A stretch of DNA of 14,244 bases from NCBI GenBank assembly GCA_951801995.1, contig CATOOY010000033.1, forward strand, positions 1 to 14,244. Reading direction: 5' to 3'. The position numbers were made by a program, and so were the translations under genes. Under the pieces are notes generated by a model, which saw nothing but the letters and a program-made list of their open reading frames with translations, did no database searches and was not told the origin of the DNA. The DNA comes from an uncultured Erysipelotrichaceae bacterium. Lineage in GTDB: Bacteria > Bacillota_I > Bacilli_A > RF39 > UBA660. Shown here in pieces: positions 13,085 to 14,244 of this stretch; position 1 is the first letter of the stretch, and each line of letters opens with the position of its first letter.

Positions 13085-14155
13085 ATGAAAACAGATCGGA
13101 GTAAGGGGATGGTAGTTTGGAAACGTTTTTCTTTTGTTTCTTTTCTAATTCTTTCATACTTCATTACTATATATGTATATAATAAGCAAGAACAGGATAG
13201 AAAACTTTTTGAAAGTTTATCTGTTACTTTTATGGATAAACCTATGATTGAATATGGGACAAGTCATTATGATGTTGAAAAATTTGTAGAGAATTCTTCT
13301 GGAAATGTGAAAATTACTAAAGGAAATTTAGATCCTATGAATATAGGAATGCAAGAGGTAGTTTTGCAAGTTACTAAAAATGGTGTTCAACGAAATTTTT
13401 CTTTTAAAGTGGAAATAAAAGATACAAAAGCTCCTGAAATAGAAATAAAGGAAGATGTTGTTTCTTTATCTGTTGGAGATTTATTTGAACCTGTTTCTAA
13501 TATTACATCTGTTTATGATTTGGTAGATGGGAAATTAAATTATGTACCTTTAGAGAATATAACGGAAAATCAGAGAAATTATTATACTTATGAAACTAAT
13601 TTTGATTCTTCTGTTGCTGGTGTATATTCTGTAAATATACGTGCTTTAGATAAACATGGTAATTTATCTTCTAAATCTTTTACTATTCAGGTAGAAGAAC
13701 CTATTTATGAAAAGAATGAATTGCTTTTATCTTCTTCTACTATCATGGATGCTAGTAATATTAACATGAATACTGTAGTAGGTGGTTCAAAGGAAAAAAT
13801 TATACAAATGGCACATTCATTGGTTGGATTTCCTTATATTTCAGGTGGTAATTCGCTTTCTGGTTTTGATTGTTCTGGATTTGTATCTTATGTATTTGGT
13901 ATGAATGGAATTTCTATATCAAGAACTACGAGTGGGCAACTTTATATGGGGATGCCTGTTTCTTTAGAAGAGACAATGCCTGGGGATATTCTCATTTTTA
14001 GTACGAATTTTTATGGAACTCCTACACATAGTGCTATTTATATAGGTGGTGGAAATATGATACATGCTGCAAATCCTAAAAAAGGTGTTATTGTAAGTAA
14101 TGTAAGTGAGTATGTATCTTATGGAAATCGTATTCTTTCTGTGCGAAGGGTTTAA
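13085..14155 (+). CDS. Membrane-anchored NlpC/P60 endopeptidase with Ig-like domains
   Basis: This protein of about 356 residues should cut peptide stems of peptidoglycan outside the cell. An N-terminal hydrophobic segment (about 12-32) is an uncleaved anchor or signal. Two beta-rich modules follow: about 48-112, then about 114-203, which starts with DTKAPEI and ends with SFTIQVEE like DUF5011/HYR-type Ig folds. After a linker comes the NlpC/P60 domain (about 235-356) with FDCSGFV (C263), HSAIYIGGG (H315) and IHAANP (H327). The C-H-H spacing (52 and 12) matches Spr-type enzymes. ATG at 13085 is preferred, though GAGGAG is a rather long 13 bases away. An in-frame GTG at 13073 is too close to that site. 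It has its own strong promoter and terminator. Which stem bond is cut is unknown. Confidence 0.92.
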   Translation: MKTDRSKGMVVWKRFSFVSFLILSYFITIYVYNKQEQDRKLFESLSVTFMDKPMIEYGTSHYDVEKFVENSSGNVKITKGNLDPMNIGMQEVVLQVTKNGVQRNFSFKVEIKDTKAPEIEIKEDVVSLSVGDLFEPVSNITSVYDLVDGKLNYVPLENITENQRNYYTYETNFDSSVAGVYSVNIRALDKHGNLSSKSFTIQVEEPIYEKNELLLSSSTIMDASNINMNTVVGGSKEKIIQMAHSLVGFPYISGGNSLSGFDCSGFVSYVFGMNGISISRTTSGQLYMGMPVSLEETMPGDILIFSTNFYGTPTHSAIYIGGGNMIHAANPKKGVIVSNVSEYVSYGNRILSVRRV

Positions 14156-14156
14156 T

Positions 14157-14184
14157 AAAGTTAGAATAACTTTTTGATTTTTTA
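14157..14184 (+). terminator. Rho-independent terminator of the NlpC/P60 gene
   Basis: AAAGTTA (14157-14163) and TAACTTT (14167-14173) form a 7-bp stem with loop GAA, followed by a T-rich tail. It directly follows the stop codon. Confidence 0.75.
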
Positions 14185-14211
14185 ATATTTATTATATGGA
14201 AGTGATTATTA

Positions 14212-14217
14212 TATAAT
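14212..14217 (+). promoter_or_regulatory. Possible -10 element of a gene beyond the window
   Basis: TATAAT in the last 89 non-coding bases, in a very AT-rich context with no clear -35. The gene it would serve is outside the window. Confidence 0.25.
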
Positions 14218-14244
14218 GGTTTTTCTGTTTTGCTTGTAGAGTTT

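Overview
The window looks like chromosome from a very AT-rich, Gram-positive-type Bacillota. I judge an uncultured gut Bacilli/Erysipelotrichia/RF39-like lineage most likely, but that is inference from base composition and gene style only. Trp is encoded by TGG, and TGA ends at least two genes in front of sensible 3' ends (5625 and 12987), so the genetic code is standard. Genes start mostly behind GGTGA or AGGA-type Shine-Dalgarno sequences, and A/T-rich sigma-A-like promoters sit close to the start codons. No phage, IS element, CRISPR array, tRNA or rRNA was seen. No gene-free stretch exceeds about 245 bases.

Layout. (1) 20-2272, plus strand: two co-directional genes for exported proteins with SipW/TasA-type N-termini, probably the end of a longer surface-fibre or matrix operon, closed by a terminator. 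(2) 2337-3023, minus: a PrsW-type intramembrane protease, back-to-back with (3) 3267-3920, plus: an unrecognised charged, coiled-coil protein with a C-terminal membrane anchor. (4) 3985-5625, plus: a GT39/PMT-like glycosyltransferase with an extracytoplasmic beta-rich insert. (5) 5633-7247, minus: two tandem M15B/VanY-type carboxypeptidase paralogues, one with an intact zinc site and one that has lost two of three zinc ligands. (6) 7374-8860, plus: ribosome recycling factor (frr) and a membrane-anchored alpha/beta hydrolase. (7) 8857-9450, minus: a VTT/DedA-superfamily membrane protein, tail-to-tail with the hydrolase. (8) 9570-12987, plus: a multi-pass YjdF/DUF2238-like membrane protein overlapping a P2-type Ca2+-ATPase. 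(9) 13085-14155, plus: an NlpC/P60 peptidase with Ig-like domains, followed by a terminator.

Apart from frr, almost every gene acts at or beyond the membrane: surface fibres, protein mannosylation, peptidoglycan trimming, site-1-type signalling proteolysis, lipid handling and ion export. No single machine is encoded. The most unusual items are the active/degenerate carboxypeptidase pair, the tail-anchored unknown protein, the large repeat-like TasA-class protein, the helically phased TTGACA-like boxes upstream of prsW, and the overlap of the YjdF-like gene with the Ca2+-ATPase gene. I did not find a convincing entirely new defence or mobile system.
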